Shown piece by piece: positions 1 to 8,987 of a stretch of 64,000 nt of DNA. The stretch lies in the NCBI RefSeq assembly GCF_007197995.1, contig NZ_VKKH01000002.1:558001-622000 (forward strand), in the 5' to 3' direction. Under the pieces are notes generated by a model. The model did not search any database. It had not been told where the DNA came from and saw only the letters and a program-made list of their open reading frames with translations. The translations under genes and the position numbers were made by a program. The stretch is from Aliiglaciecola sp. M165 (GTDB taxonomy: Bacteria > Pseudomonadota > Gammaproteobacteria > Enterobacterales > Alteromonadaceae). Each line of letters begins with the position of its first letter. Position 1 is the stretch's first letter.

Positions 1-1460
1 CGATCATGGGATACCAGTACCATAGCCCCTTCATAACTTTGCAGCGCCAGGTTTAAGGCATAACGCATTTCAAGATCTAAGTGGTTGGTGGGTTCATCTA
101 ACAACAATAAGTTGGGTTTTTGATACACAAGCAAGGCCAAAACCAGGCGGGCTTTTTCACCGCCAGACATAGGTTCAACCTTTCCAAGCGCCTGATCGCC
201 ATGAAAGCCGAATCCGCCGAGATAATCACGTAAACTCTGTTCTGTCGCTTTTCGATCCAAACGAGCCAAATGATCGATGGCCGTATCCTGCGGTCGTAAG
301 AATTCCAATTGATGTTGTGCAAAGTAACCGATCCTCAACCCTGCGGATGTCATATAATCCCCGCTCATGGGTTGTTTTTCGTTTGCCAGCAATTTGATCA
401 GTGTCGATTTCCCTGCGCCATTTCTTCCCAATAAACCAATACGACTACCTGGGACCAAATTTAATCTCAAGCTATCGATAATAACCGTTTCATCATAACC
501 GACCTGCACTTCTTCCATTTTTACTAAAGGGTTCGGAAGTTTAGGAGGCATAAAAAATTCAAAAGAAAATTGTGACTGGGCATGAGCTGGCAACAAGGTC
601 TCCATCTTTTCTAGCTGCTTAACTCTACTTTGAGCTTGCTTAGCTTTGCTTGCTTTTGCCTTAAAACGTCTGACGAATGATTCCAGGTGAGCAATCTTTG
701 TTTGTTGCTTCTGAAACTCTAGGTCCTGTAAGCGCAATCGTTCAGCTTTTTGCTTTTCAAATGATGCATAGTTTCCGGTATAACTGATCAAACGCTGATG
801 TTCAAAACTAACAATTTCATCAACCGTATTGTCGAGAAAGGATTTGTCATGAGAAATAAGAACAAGCGTTCCTGAATATTTAGCTAACCATCTTTCTAGC
901 CAAATTACCGCGTCTAAGTCCAGATGGTTAGTCGGCTCGTCTAACAATAATAAGTCAGAATGGCATAAAAGTGCTTGGGCCAGATTTAACCTCATTCGCC
1001 AACCACCAGAGAAATCGCTAACTGGTTTTTCTATCTGATCCGACGAAAAGCCCAAACCGTCTAAAATGGTTGCTGCCCGGGACTTCATATCATAGGCGCC
1101 AGCTTGCTCGAGTAGCCCGTGTAATTCAGCGATTTTTTCGCCGTCGTGGGTTTCCTCAGCGACTAAAAGCTGTGCTTCTAAACGGCGAAATTGAAGGTTG
1201 CCGTCGATGACATAGTCAACGGCGCATCGGTCGCTGGCAGGCGTTTCCTGTGCAACCGACACGATATTCCAGTTTTTAGGAATGTGACAATCCCCAATAT
1301 CCGGATGCAGCTCACCACGTAACATTGCAAATAAGCTGGATTTTCCACACCCATTTGAGCCAATTAAACCCACTTTGTGGCCTGGATAGATTGTCGAAGA
1401 CGCTTGTTCAAGCAAAATCTTAGTGCCGCGCAGTAAAGTCAGGTCGGAAATTTGGATCAT
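1..1460 (-). CDS. yheS: ABC-F family ATPase YheS (partial, runs off the window start)
   Basis: Soluble ABC-F protein with two ATPase domains and no membrane segments; family members act on ribosomes. Reading the minus strand from the ATG at 1458-1460 gives MIQISDLTLLRGTKILLE. The first domain has Walker A GSNGCGKSS near residue 38, signature SGGWRMRL and Walker B LLLLDEPTNHLD. A charged linker follows (KAKASKAKQAQSRVKQ), then a second domain with GRNGAGKST, SGGEKARL and again LLLLDEPTNHLD. About 486 codons are visible. E. coli YheS has about 637 residues, so the last 150 or so lie outside. The next gene, yheV, is divergent, and the two are also near neighbours in E. coli, which favours YheS over Uup. 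The exact cellular role of YheS is not settled. Confidence 0.93.
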   Translation of the reverse strand, partial: MIQISDLTLLRGTKILLEQASSTIYPGHKVGLIGSNGCGKSSLFAMLRGELHPDIGDCHIPKNWNIVSVAQETPASDRCAVDYVIDGNLQFRRLEAQLLVAEETHDGEKIAELHGLLEQAGAYDMKSRAATILDGLGFSSDQIEKPVSDFSGGWRMRLNLAQALLCHSDLLLLDEPTNHLDLDAVIWLERWLAKYSGTLVLISHDKSFLDNTVDEIVSFEHQRLISYTGNYASFEKQKAERLRLQDLEFQKQQTKIAHLESFVRRFKAKASKAKQAQSRVKQLEKMETLLPAHAQSQFSFEFFMPPKLPNPLVKMEEVQVGYDETVIIDSLRLNLVPGSRIGLLGRNGAGKSTLIKLLANEKQPMSGDYMTSAGLRIGYFAQHQLEFLRPQDTAIDHLARLDRKATEQSLRDYLGGFGFHGDQALGKVEPMSGGEKARLVLALLVYQKPNLLLLDEPTNHLDLEMRYALNLALQSYEGAMVLVSHD

Positions 1461-1568
1461 TGAAGAAAGAATACTAATCAAAAGGAAACTAATTCACGTA
1501 GTATACCACTGTGGCAGTCTTTTAAACCATGCCAAGCACAGATGATAGACAGGAATACTTAAACTTAA

Positions 1569-1775
1569 ATGACAAATAGAAAACGCAAACGCTTTGTTGC
1601 TGGTGCAATTTGCCCAAAATGCAAAGCTCTAGACACCATCATGTTGTATTTTGAAAACAATGTAGAAAAATTGCAGTGCGTACAGTGTGATTACCAAGAA
1701 GTGCAGACCGAAAAGCAAGTTGATAGCGCAAAACGTCAAAACGAAAGCGTTATTGGTGTGTTTAAACCGGAGTAG
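1569..1775 (+). CDS. yheV: YheV family zinc-ribbon protein
   Basis: Small 68-residue protein with two zinc-knuckle pairs, CPKC near residue 17 and CVQC near residue 37, which should bind one zinc ion. The start MTNRKRKRFVAGAICPKC and the length match the YheV/DUF2387 family. Its function is unknown. It is divergent from yheS with about 108 bases between them. In E. coli yheV lies between kefB and slyD, close to slyX and fkpA, both of which are also in this window. No kefB or kefG is present here. Confidence 0.88.
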   Translation: MTNRKRKRFVAGAICPKCKALDTIMLYFENNVEKLQCVQCDYQEVQTEKQVDSAKRQNESVIGVFKPE

Positions 1776-2115
1776 TACCCAGGCATACCCCGAATGCATT
1801 GCCCTCGACCACAGATGCCGATCTTCGAGGGCCTCCTTTGACCCGCTTATCACCCTTAACTTGCTTTTTAGATAATTCTTTCGACTTACTCTTTGCAAAT
1901 TCGCACAAATGCAAAACTGTGCCTACACTAATCACTGATTGATTATTTTTTAACCAATTAACGGGTAATTGACAGTCTAAAATCATACTAATAATTCGCG
2001 TTTTAATACGTCACTGAGCAAAAGCTTATTTAATAGTGCTGTCTGCACCCGGATTTGGAGATTGGAAGCAAAAGTCATTCTAAGGACTGAGGCTAACAAT
2101 AAAAAAGGGGCAGGC
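1776..2115. other. Intergenic region upstream of the oxidase operon
   Basis: 340 bases with no convincing gene. A minus-strand reading frame from 1986 to 1762 is open but overlaps yheV, has no ribosome-binding site and resembles nothing I recognise. The right half is AT-rich and holds the candidate promoter at 1969-1995. Confidence 0.6.
1969..1995 (+). promoter_or_regulatory. Candidate sigma-70 promoter for the cytochrome oxidase operon
   Basis: A perfect TTGACA at 1969-1974 is followed, 15 bases later, by AATAAT at 1990-1995 (five of six matches to TATAAT). The spacer is shorter than the usual 16-18 bases, so this is only a candidate. It lies about 120 bases before the likely coxB start. 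Confidence 0.35.
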
Positions 2116-3510
2116 ATGGGTATTGCCATAGCACTGATTGTTATCGTAATAGGGTCGATAATATTTCATTTTCTATCTCCGTGGATGATGACGCCACTGG
2201 CATCTAATTGGGGGTCAATTGATGACACTATGCTCATCACCCTGATCATCACCGGAATCGTTTTTATTGCGATAAACTTTTTCATCGCCTTTGCGGTGAT
2301 AAAATATCGCCATGATAAAAACCGAAAATCTAAATACGAACCAGAGAACAAAAAACTCGAAGTTTGGCTAACGGTCATTACCAGCATTGGTATTGTAGCG
2401 ATGCTGGCCCCTGGTCTGGTGGTTTACTCCGATGTAGTCACTGTTCCTGAAGAAGCAGATGTAGTGGAAGTTGTAGGTCAGCAGTGGAGTTGGAGTTTCC
2501 GTTTTCCAGGTGCTGACGGTGAGCTGGGGAAAAGCGGCGTTGAGCACATTAGTATCGACAATCCTTTTGGTGTCGATCCCCTTGATCCTCTAGGACAAGA
2601 CGATGTTTTGATTTCCGGGAATCGCCTGGTTTTACCTATCGACCGCCCTGTGAAAGTGCTCATGCGCTCCAAAGATGTGCTGCACAACTTTTACGTACCC
2701 CAGTTCAGAGTCAAAATGGATATGGTGCCTGGCACGGTATCTTACATTTGGTTTACGCCTACGATTACAGGTGAATTCGAAATACTGTGCGCTGAATTTT
2801 GTGGTGTAGGTCATTTTAATATGCGCGGCTATGTTGAGGTGATGTCTCAGCAGGATTTTGATAGTTGGCTGGCTCAACAACCGACATTTAGCCAAGCGCT
2901 TGCTAAAAATAGCTCTGAAGCGTTAAGCGTCACCGCCCAAAGTGGTAAGGATTTATCACAAATTAGCGGTTGTCTGGGCTGTCATAACTTCACCGATAGC
3001 TCCATCGGCCCGACGTGGAAAAACCTATACGGCAAAATGCAAACCCTTGCCGATGGTTCTCAGGTCTTAGTCGACGACGCTTACCTGAAAGAATCCGTTT
3101 TGAACCCTACCGCAAAAATTGTGAAAGGTTTTGCGCCTATTATGCCCGTTATGCAGCTCAACGATTTAGAGATGGACTCAATTATTGCGTATATCAAAGA
3201 AAAAGGTGGGGTTGAAGGTGAAGCTGCTGCGCCTGAAATTTCTGGAGAACAATTGGCCCTGAACAAAGGCTGTTATGCCTGTCACAGTATTGATGGCTCA
3301 AAAATGTTAGGCCCGAGTTGGAAGGGATTGTTCAACAGCGAAAAATCCTTGGCAAGTGGTCAAGTTATTACCGTAGACGAAGAATATCTGAAAGAGTCTA
3401 TTTTTCAGCCAAATGCCAAAATTGTCGCGGGTTATCCGCCAGTTATGCCGCCACCGGTGATCAATGAACAAGAAGCACAAGCGATTATTGATTTTATCAA
3501 GACACTATAA
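2116..3510 (+). CDS. coxB: Cytochrome c oxidase subunit II with CuA and two cytochrome c domains
   Basis: Electron-entry subunit of a caa3-type heme-copper oxidase in the inner membrane, taking electrons from cytochrome c. Two or three N-terminal membrane segments are followed by a cupredoxin domain with the CuA ligands: His in VLHNFYVPQ, then CAEFCGVGHFNM. Two fused class I cytochrome c domains follow, with heme sites CLGCH and CYACH and Met ligands in PIMPVMQ and PPVMPPP. ATG 2116 (464 residues) is preferred because AAGGGG lies 5 bases before it; an upstream in-frame TTG at 2062 has GGAG only 1 base away. Two C-terminal c domains rather than the usual one suggest an electron wire that bypasses or stores soluble cytochrome c. 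First gene of the cox operon. Confidence 0.93.
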   Translation: MGIAIALIVIVIGSIIFHFLSPWMMTPLASNWGSIDDTMLITLIITGIVFIAINFFIAFAVIKYRHDKNRKSKYEPENKKLEVWLTVITSIGIVAMLAPGLVVYSDVVTVPEEADVVEVVGQQWSWSFRFPGADGELGKSGVEHISIDNPFGVDPLDPLGQDDVLISGNRLVLPIDRPVKVLMRSKDVLHNFYVPQFRVKMDMVPGTVSYIWFTPTITGEFEILCAEFCGVGHFNMRGYVEVMSQQDFDSWLAQQPTFSQALAKNSSEALSVTAQSGKDLSQISGCLGCHNFTDSSIGPTWKNLYGKMQTLADGSQVLVDDAYLKESVLNPTAKIVKGFAPIMPVMQLNDLEMDSIIAYIKEKGGVEGEAAAPEISGEQLALNKGCYACHSIDGSKMLGPSWKGLFNSEKSLASGQVITVDEEYLKESIFQPNAKIVAGYPPVMPPPVINEQEAQAIIDFIKTL

Positions 3511-3571
3511 ATAACGGTATGCGTTAGCAATTGAAACAAGAAGTCGGCTAAAAGCAAACGTGGAGTCAAAA

Positions 3572-5299
3572 ATGGAAAATGAAACAGACCATGACATGCA
3601 CGAACCCACTAGCTTCTGGACCAAATATGTTTGGAGTCAGGATCATAAGGTCATTGCAATACAATACTCAGTCATCGCTATTTTAGTCGGGATTGTGGCG
3701 CTTATTCTTTCTGGTCTTATGCGCTTGCAACTCGGCTTTCCTGGCAGTTTTGATTTTATTGACCCAAGCGCCTATTACCAGTTTGTCACCATGCATGGCA
3801 TGATTATGGTGATATATTTGCTCACCGCTATTTTCTTAGGCGGCTTTGGCAATTACTTAATTCCCTTGATGGTTGGCGCTCGCGATATGGTTTTCCCGTT
3901 CGTGAATATGCTCAGCGTGTGGTTTTATTTATTAGCCGTGATTGTCTTGATGGCGAGCTTTTTTGTGCCCGGCGGCCCTACCGGAGCAGGCTGGACGCTG
4001 TACCCGCCTCAAGCCATTTTGCCTGGTACTCCAGGCAATGACTGGGGAATAATTCTCATGCTGGTTTCCTTGGCAATTTTTATTGTTGCGGCAACGATGG
4101 GCGGACTAAATTACGTCACAACTGTATTGCAAGCCCGCACCAGAGGAATGACATTGATGCGCATGCCATTGACAGTGTGGGGCATCTTCATGGCAACGAT
4201 CCTCGCCTTGTTGGCCTTTCCTGCGTTATTTGTTAGCGCAGTGATGATGCTATTTGATAAAATCTTAGGTACGAGCTTTTTTATGCCAGCAATCTTGTCG
4301 ATGGGTCAGCAGCTCGACCACGAAGGTGGAAGCCCTATTCTTTTCCAACATCTTTTTTGGTTCTTTGGACACCCCGAGGTCTACATAGTCGCCCTGCCTG
4401 CTTTTGGTATTGTGTCAGATTTAATTAGCACCCATGCGCGCAAGAACATCTTCGGCTACCGCATGATGGTTTGGGCCATTGTTGGGATCGGCGTGCTGAG
4501 TTTTGTTGTCTGGGCACACCATATGTATATCAGTGGAATGAATCCAATGTTCGGATACTTTTTTGCCACTACCACATTGATCATCGCTGTGCCGACAGCG
4601 ATTAAAGTCTACAACTGGGTACTGACTATCTGGCATGGCAATATTAAGCTGAACGTCCCAATGTTGTTTGCATTAGGTTTTGTTTCGACTTTTACTATTG
4701 GTGGATTAACCGGGTTGTTTTTAGGCAATGTGGTGGTTGATTTACCACTTTCAGACACCTATTTTGTGGTCGCACATTTTCATATGGTGATGGGCGTTTC
4801 GCCTATTCTGGTGGTGTTTGGCGGCATTTATCATTGGTATCCCAAAATGTTTGGCAGAATGCTGAATGACACCATGGGCAAATTCCATTTTTGGGGCACC
4901 TTCTTAGGAACCTACGCAATTTATTTTCCAATGCATTATTTGGGCGTTTTAGGTGTCCCCAGGCGTTATTTCGCCTATGAAAATTACGATTTCATTCCCG
5001 AATCAGCCAAAGATCTCAACGCCATGATCTCAGTGATGGCTATCTTTGTAGCCTTGGTACAACTGGTGTTTATCTACAATCTGATTTGGAGTCTATTTAA
5101 AGGTAAAAAAGCCGGAGACAACCCTTGGAAAGCCACGTCACTTGAGTGGCAAACTGAACATACACCTCCCACTCATGGAAACTGGGGTAAAGAACTCCCC
5201 GTATGCCACCGCTGGGCATACGACTACAGTGTGCCAGGCTACGAACAAGATTTTCTACCGCAAACCTTTACTGGTCAGCCAGAGGGTCAAAAAGCATGA
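3572..5299 (+). CDS. coxA: Cytochrome c oxidase subunit I
   Basis: Catalytic subunit that reduces O2 to water and pumps protons, with about 12 membrane helices in 575 residues. Visible ligands: His in TMHGMIMV (low-spin heme), GHPEVY with the His-Tyr cross-link pair and the proton-channel Glu, WAHHMY with the two CuB histidines, and VAHFHMVMG with both axial histidines. GHPEVY marks an A-type oxidase, not cbb3. Its CuA partner makes it a cytochrome c oxidase rather than a quinol oxidase. ATG 3572 is chosen because GGAG lies 6 bases upstream; an in-frame GTG at 3560 is the alternative. The stop overlaps the next start (ATGA), indicating translational coupling. Confidence 0.95.
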   Translation: MENETDHDMHEPTSFWTKYVWSQDHKVIAIQYSVIAILVGIVALILSGLMRLQLGFPGSFDFIDPSAYYQFVTMHGMIMVIYLLTAIFLGGFGNYLIPLMVGARDMVFPFVNMLSVWFYLLAVIVLMASFFVPGGPTGAGWTLYPPQAILPGTPGNDWGIILMLVSLAIFIVAATMGGLNYVTTVLQARTRGMTLMRMPLTVWGIFMATILALLAFPALFVSAVMMLFDKILGTSFFMPAILSMGQQLDHEGGSPILFQHLFWFFGHPEVYIVALPAFGIVSDLISTHARKNIFGYRMMVWAIVGIGVLSFVVWAHHMYISGMNPMFGYFFATTTLIIAVPTAIKVYNWVLTIWHGNIKLNVPMLFALGFVSTFTIGGLTGLFLGNVVVDLPLSDTYFVVAHFHMVMGVSPILVVFGGIYHWYPKMFGRMLNDTMGKFHFWGTFLGTYAIYFPMHYLGVLGVPRRYFAYENYDFIPESAKDLNAMISVMAIFVALVQLVFIYNLIWSLFKGKKAGDNPWKATSLEWQTEHTPPTHGNWGKELPVCHRWAYDYSVPGYEQDFLPQTFTGQPEGQKA

Positions 5300-5985
5300 A
5301 TATTTTAACCGCATTATCTGAAAAACCCTGGGAGGAAAATCCAAATCCTCAAATGCAAAAAGCAGTAAGAGAACGAGTGCGAATTTCTGGATTACGCGTT
5401 CTGTTGACTGTCGTTTCTGTACTGTTTTTTCTTTTTATCGTGGCTTTTTTAATGCGCTCTCAATATCCAGATTGGCAACCCTTGGCTGAGCAGGCTAGTC
5501 ATCCCCTTTATGATAAAACTCAGCTTTGGCTAAATTCCATTTACCTGATACTGGCCAGTGTCGGTATGCAAATCGCCAGAATGAGTAGTCGGGGAACAAA
5601 AAGACAGTTGACAAAAGGGGCTTTAATCGTTGCAGGAGTTTTCTCTAGCGCCTTTGTAGCCGGACAACTACTATTCTGGCAACAGTTAACTGCTCAGGGG
5701 TTTACTGTCGATGCAAACCCCGCCTTGAGCTTTTTCTATTTGTTTACAGGACTCCATGCACTGCACGTTGCAATTGGTCTAATTACCTGGCTTGTAGCCT
5801 TGCGCATCACTCTGTTTAGTGACCCAACTGCCCATGCTGAAAAAATTAATCACTACATCGAATTGTGCGCGATGTATTGGCACTTTTTGTTAGGTTTATG
5901 GGTACTGCTGTTCGCGCTACTGATCAGTAAACCGGAAACCTACAACGCCATTGTCGAGTTTTGTGGCCTGGGAGGTGGAGTATGA
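5296..5985 (+). CDS. Cytochrome c oxidase subunit III-like protein (first of two)
   Basis: A 229-residue membrane protein with about five helices in the subunit III fold, recognised by GLHALHVAIGLITW and YWHFLLGLWVLLFALL. Compared with a standard subunit III, the acidic residue of the YWHFVD-type motif is replaced (YWHFLL), so this copy looks diverged and may be structural. The start overlaps the coxA stop (ATGA), and its own stop overlaps the next start in the same way. A longer frame upstream, inside coxA, is a shadow. Subunit III normally stabilises the oxidase against turnover inactivation and carries no redox centre. Confidence 0.85.
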   Translation: MNILTALSEKPWEENPNPQMQKAVRERVRISGLRVLLTVVSVLFFLFIVAFLMRSQYPDWQPLAEQASHPLYDKTQLWLNSIYLILASVGMQIARMSSRGTKRQLTKGALIVAGVFSSAFVAGQLLFWQQLTAQGFTVDANPALSFFYLFTGLHALHVAIGLITWLVALRITLFSDPTAHAEKINHYIELCAMYWHFLLGLWVLLFALLISKPETYNAIVEFCGLGGGV

Positions 5986-6662
5986 GCACGCCTTCACAAA
6001 ATACTGGGCAAGAACTACAGGGTGTGTCTGGGTTTGTTGCTGACTGGTCGGCGGACAAAGAATCCTTCAAGGTGCCTTGGGGAAAAGCCATGATGTGGAT
6101 TTTCCTGCTCAGCGACACCTTTGTGTTCAGTTGTTTCCTGATTGGTTACATGGTGATGCGTTTGTCTGTTTCTGATCCCTGGCCTAATGCCAGCGAAGTA
6201 TTTGCGTTGGAAATTGCCGGGCATCATATCCCCCTTGTGCTGATTGCGATCATGACATTTATTTTGATCACTAGCAGCGGCACCATGGCCATGGCTGTCA
6301 ACTTTGGTTATCGAAAAGACAAGCGGAAAGCGGCAATTTTGATGCTCGTCACCGCTGTTTTAGGTTTGTCATTTGTGGGTATGCAAGCCTTCGAATGGTC
6401 TAAGTTAATCGAAGAAGGTGTTAGGCCTTGGGGAAATCCATTTGGCGCAGCCCAGTTTGGGGCGGTATTTTTCATGGTCACCGGTTTTCATGGCGTGCAC
6501 GTGTCTATTGGTGTTATCTATTTGGCCATAGTAGCGATCAAGATCCTGAAAGGGCATTACGAACAAAGCGGCAACTATGAAATTGTCGAAATAACAGGAT
6601 TATATTGGCATTTCGTAGACCTAGTCTGGGTGTTTATTTTTGCGCTTTTCTACCTATGGTGA
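5982..6662 (+). CDS. coxC: Cytochrome c oxidase subunit III (second copy)
   Basis: A 226-residue heme-copper oxidase subunit III with about five membrane helices. It keeps the conserved stretches of the family: MTGFHGVHVSIGVI-like (VTGFHGVHVSIGVIYL), the Glu in QAFEWSKLIEEG, and YWHFVDLVWVFIFALF with the acidic residue intact. It is coupled to the preceding subunit III-like gene by an ATGA overlap. It is the more canonical of the two and the better candidate for the working subunit III. Confidence 0.9.
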   Translation: MSTPSQNTGQELQGVSGFVADWSADKESFKVPWGKAMMWIFLLSDTFVFSCFLIGYMVMRLSVSDPWPNASEVFALEIAGHHIPLVLIAIMTFILITSSGTMAMAVNFGYRKDKRKAAILMLVTAVLGLSFVGMQAFEWSKLIEEGVRPWGNPFGAAQFGAVFFMVTGFHGVHVSIGVIYLAIVAIKILKGHYEQSGNYEIVEITGLYWHFVDLVWVFIFALFYLW

Positions 6663-6688
6663 AAAAGCTTTTTTAATTGGAGATGGCT

Positions 6689-7033
6689 ATGTCATCAGAA
6701 ATTCAAACACAAACCGAAGAACCAATGCATCAAGAGCATCCTATAAGCCTGTATCTAAAAATCTGGTTGCTATTGTTTGTGCTAAGCGGGTTGTCGTATG
6801 CTGTGGACTACATGCAGATTCAAGGCGCATTGAGGTGGACACTCATCCTCTTTTTTATGTTCCTCAAAGCCGGGTTGATCATCTGTATTTTCATGCACAT
6901 GATGTGGGAAAGGATGGCGTTGATTTGTGCGATTTTGCTTCCACCACTTTGTCTTTTGTTATTTATAGGCATTATGGTTCTGGAATCTAACTATACTTTT
7001 TTGAGTCGAATGTTGTTTTTCACCAGCAGTTGA
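6689..7033 (+). CDS. coxD: caa3-type oxidase subunit IV
   Basis: A 114-residue protein with three predicted helices (IWLLLFVLSGLSYAV; ILFFMFLKAGLIICIF; ICAILLPPLCLLLF) and the family signature LKAGLIICIFMHM. It is the small subunit IV of caa3/CyoD-like oxidases, thought to help assembly of subunit I. ATG 6689 has GGAG 6 bases upstream; ATG 6683 and TTG 6677 are in-frame alternatives. It is the last gene of the operon and is followed by a strong terminator. Confidence 0.88.
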   Translation: MSSEIQTQTEEPMHQEHPISLYLKIWLLLFVLSGLSYAVDYMQIQGALRWTLILFFMFLKAGLIICIFMHMMWERMALICAILLPPLCLLLFIGIMVLESNYTFLSRMLFFTSS

Positions 7034-7052
7034 TTGCACAATGATCCAAGAG

Positions 7053-7088
7053 AAAGGCCAGACATCAGCAAGATGTCTGGCCTTTTTT
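7053..7088 (+). terminator. Rho-independent terminator of the cox operon
   Basis: A perfect stem (AAAGGCCAGACATC with its complement), loop AGCAA, runs straight into a T tract at 7083-7088. It lies 20 bases after the coxD stop. Confidence 0.95.
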
Positions 7089-7119
7089 GATATATCTAGA
7101 AGCGTCCGTAACGAGAAGG

Positions 7120-7677
7120 CTAAGGCAGAGTTTTCATCACTTTATGAAATTTTTCCTGACCGTGTACTACCCAACCAGGTGTAGCTTCACCCAGCCCTGC
7201 AACTTCAAGTTTAGGATGTCGCGAAACGACACGAGCCAGGGTGTCTTCCTGTTCTTTATCCACATCGACAAAAAACACATGCTTTCCTTGCTTCAATAAC
7301 TTCTGAAAGCGTTTGAACTGATAATTGGGTATTTGGATCCCAATCAGGCCCCCTTCCCAAGTACAAAAGCCGAGTACAGCCGCAGCGAGGAAACCAAAGG
7401 GGATCCAGCCAGCAGGTGACGTGTGCCATTCCATTAAATAAGCCACCAAGAGTACTAATGACGCAGAAATCACTCCGATCACCGCACCAATTTCGGTAGA
7501 ATGTACCACGTCTTTTTTTAATACCGATTCAATCGCGTGCAAATGATGCTTCTCAACTTCAGCGTCATTTTCACTCAATACATGGATCTGTGGTGTTGCC
7601 ACCCCTTCATCTTCTAACTCTTTTTCGACAACTTCCAAATCATCAAGATCATCGCTTATGTAATAATGTCTCTGCAT
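7120..7677 (-). CDS. Inner membrane protein of unknown function
   Basis: A 185-residue protein that begins MQRHYYISDDLDDLEVVEKE. Its cytoplasmic N-terminal part is acidic and resembles a small stress-response or ferredoxin-like domain (EDEGVATPQIHVLSEND). Two membrane helices follow (AVIGVISASLVLLVAYLM; IPFGFLAAAVLGFCTW), then a second soluble domain (HVFFVDVDKEQEDTLARVV) that looks like a repeat of the first. ATG 7677 is preferred over the upstream 7731 because GAGG lies just before it. Similar proteins in marine gammaproteobacteria carry vague labels; I assign no function. It points toward the cox operon terminator. Confidence 0.75.
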   Translation of the reverse strand: MQRHYYISDDLDDLEVVEKELEDEGVATPQIHVLSENDAEVEKHHLHAIESVLKKDVVHSTEIGAVIGVISASLVLLVAYLMEWHTSPAGWIPFGFLAAAVLGFCTWEGGLIGIQIPNYQFKRFQKLLKQGKHVFFVDVDKEQEDTLARVVSRHPKLEVAGLGEATPGWVVHGQEKFHKVMKTLP

Positions 7678-7812
7678 CGCTTCTCGCCTCTTTTGGGGTC
7701 TCAGGTTGCGCCAAAACTTATTTGTTAACATTTTGTTAAATTCCAGTATAGCACAAAAAATATACAGCGAAGGTTCTCAAACCCTGAGACCTTAGATCAA
7801 GATAGGGCGAAA

Positions 7813-8691
7813 TCAAATGCGATGGTCGATTAGTAGTAGGGTCATTAAGATAGGAATGTAGATAATACTGGCGCGAAAGACCGAACGCGCATTAGAAATA
7901 CTGTAGCGACGGTAAAACCGAATAGACAGCCACAGTAACGCACCACCAAGAATCAGCGCGCTAAACAAAAACAAATGTTTGCCCAAACCTACAGCAGGGG
8001 CCATCAAGGTGATGACTAGCAAAGCAACGCTGAATACAACGATAATCGCTCTGGTGGCTTTGTCTTCTTCTGGATTATCAGGTAACAATTGATACCCACC
8101 CCTCAGGTAATCCTCACGGTAGATAGCCGCAAGTGACATAAAGTGTGGGATCTGCCACAAAAACAAAATAAATCCTAATATAACCGCTTCAATATCAATT
8201 CGTCCTGTTGCTGCTGCCCATCCCATGACCGGTGGTAATGCTCCAGGAACAGCACCAATAAGAACAGCTAGAGGAGTATGCGGTTTAAGAGGCGTATACA
8301 ACATCAAGTAACACACTAACGTAACAAACCCCAGATAAGCGGTGAGTAGATTTACAGTAAAATAAAGAATCACAATTCCAGATAACGACCAAAGCGCGGT
8401 CACAATACAACCGTGGATTGAACCTATGGTGCCTGAGGGAATCGGACGCAATCGAGTACGCGCCATTTTTGCATCACGGTGACGCTCAACCCACTGGTTT
8501 AATCCATTAGCGCCCATCGCAGTCAAGAATGTACCGAGTAAAAACCCGATACATTCTAAAATCTGCCACTGCTGAGCGCCCATGGCATATCCAATCATGC
8601 CGGTAAACAGTACCAACAAACACAATCTAGCCTTACCCAATTGGCAATAAGCACTCAATAGTGATCTAGGGTTCTGCACCTGTGTCTGCAT
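7813..8691 (-). CDS. ctaB: Protoheme IX farnesyltransferase (heme O synthase)
   Basis: UbiA-superfamily integral membrane prenyltransferase that adds farnesyl to heme b, giving heme O, the precursor of heme A. About nine helices in 292 residues. The first aspartate-rich motif is NQWVERHRDAKMARTRLRPI and the second region is YTPLKPHTPLAVLIGAVPGA, both typical of CyoE/CtaB; the second Asp motif region is REDYLRGGYQLLP. ATG 8691 is preferred; the open frame extends to a TTG at 8703. It is convergent with the cox operon. No heme A synthase (ctaA), Cox11/ctaG or SURF1 gene is in this window. Confidence 0.93.
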   Translation of the reverse strand: MQTQVQNPRSLLSAYCQLGKARLCLLVLFTGMIGYAMGAQQWQILECIGFLLGTFLTAMGANGLNQWVERHRDAKMARTRLRPIPSGTIGSIHGCIVTALWSLSGIVILYFTVNLLTAYLGFVTLVCYLMLYTPLKPHTPLAVLIGAVPGALPPVMGWAAATGRIDIEAVILGFILFLWQIPHFMSLAAIYREDYLRGGYQLLPDNPEEDKATRAIIVVFSVALLVITLMAPAVGLGKHLFLFSALILGGALLWLSIRFYRRYSISNARSVFRASIIYIPILMTLLLIDHRI

Positions 8692-8987
8692 AAAATGATT
8701 CAATTTAAACGTTGATACGAATCAAGATTAGTTCAGCCCACAGCATATGGCTAATATCAAGATAAGATTCAGCACATATAACTAACACCATTAAAAAGAT
8801 GCGCACATTTCTAACTCGCCTTTATCGCTCGGGTTGACTAAATTGCTGTTTCGGTAAGAAGACTGTTGCTGATTGACTTTCAACTATAACGATTCAATAG
8901 ACAGTATCTACCAAGTTGTGCTTTAGCCCATTTTTTATACTTGTTGCTATACTGATTATATTGCATTGAGGTCGAGTGAGCTGATCG

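Noticed and set aside
1762-1986. Minus-strand open frame of 74 codons between yheV and coxB
   Set aside because: Overlaps yheV, lacks a ribosome-binding site and resembles no known family; left out although it has a protein-like Lys-rich middle.
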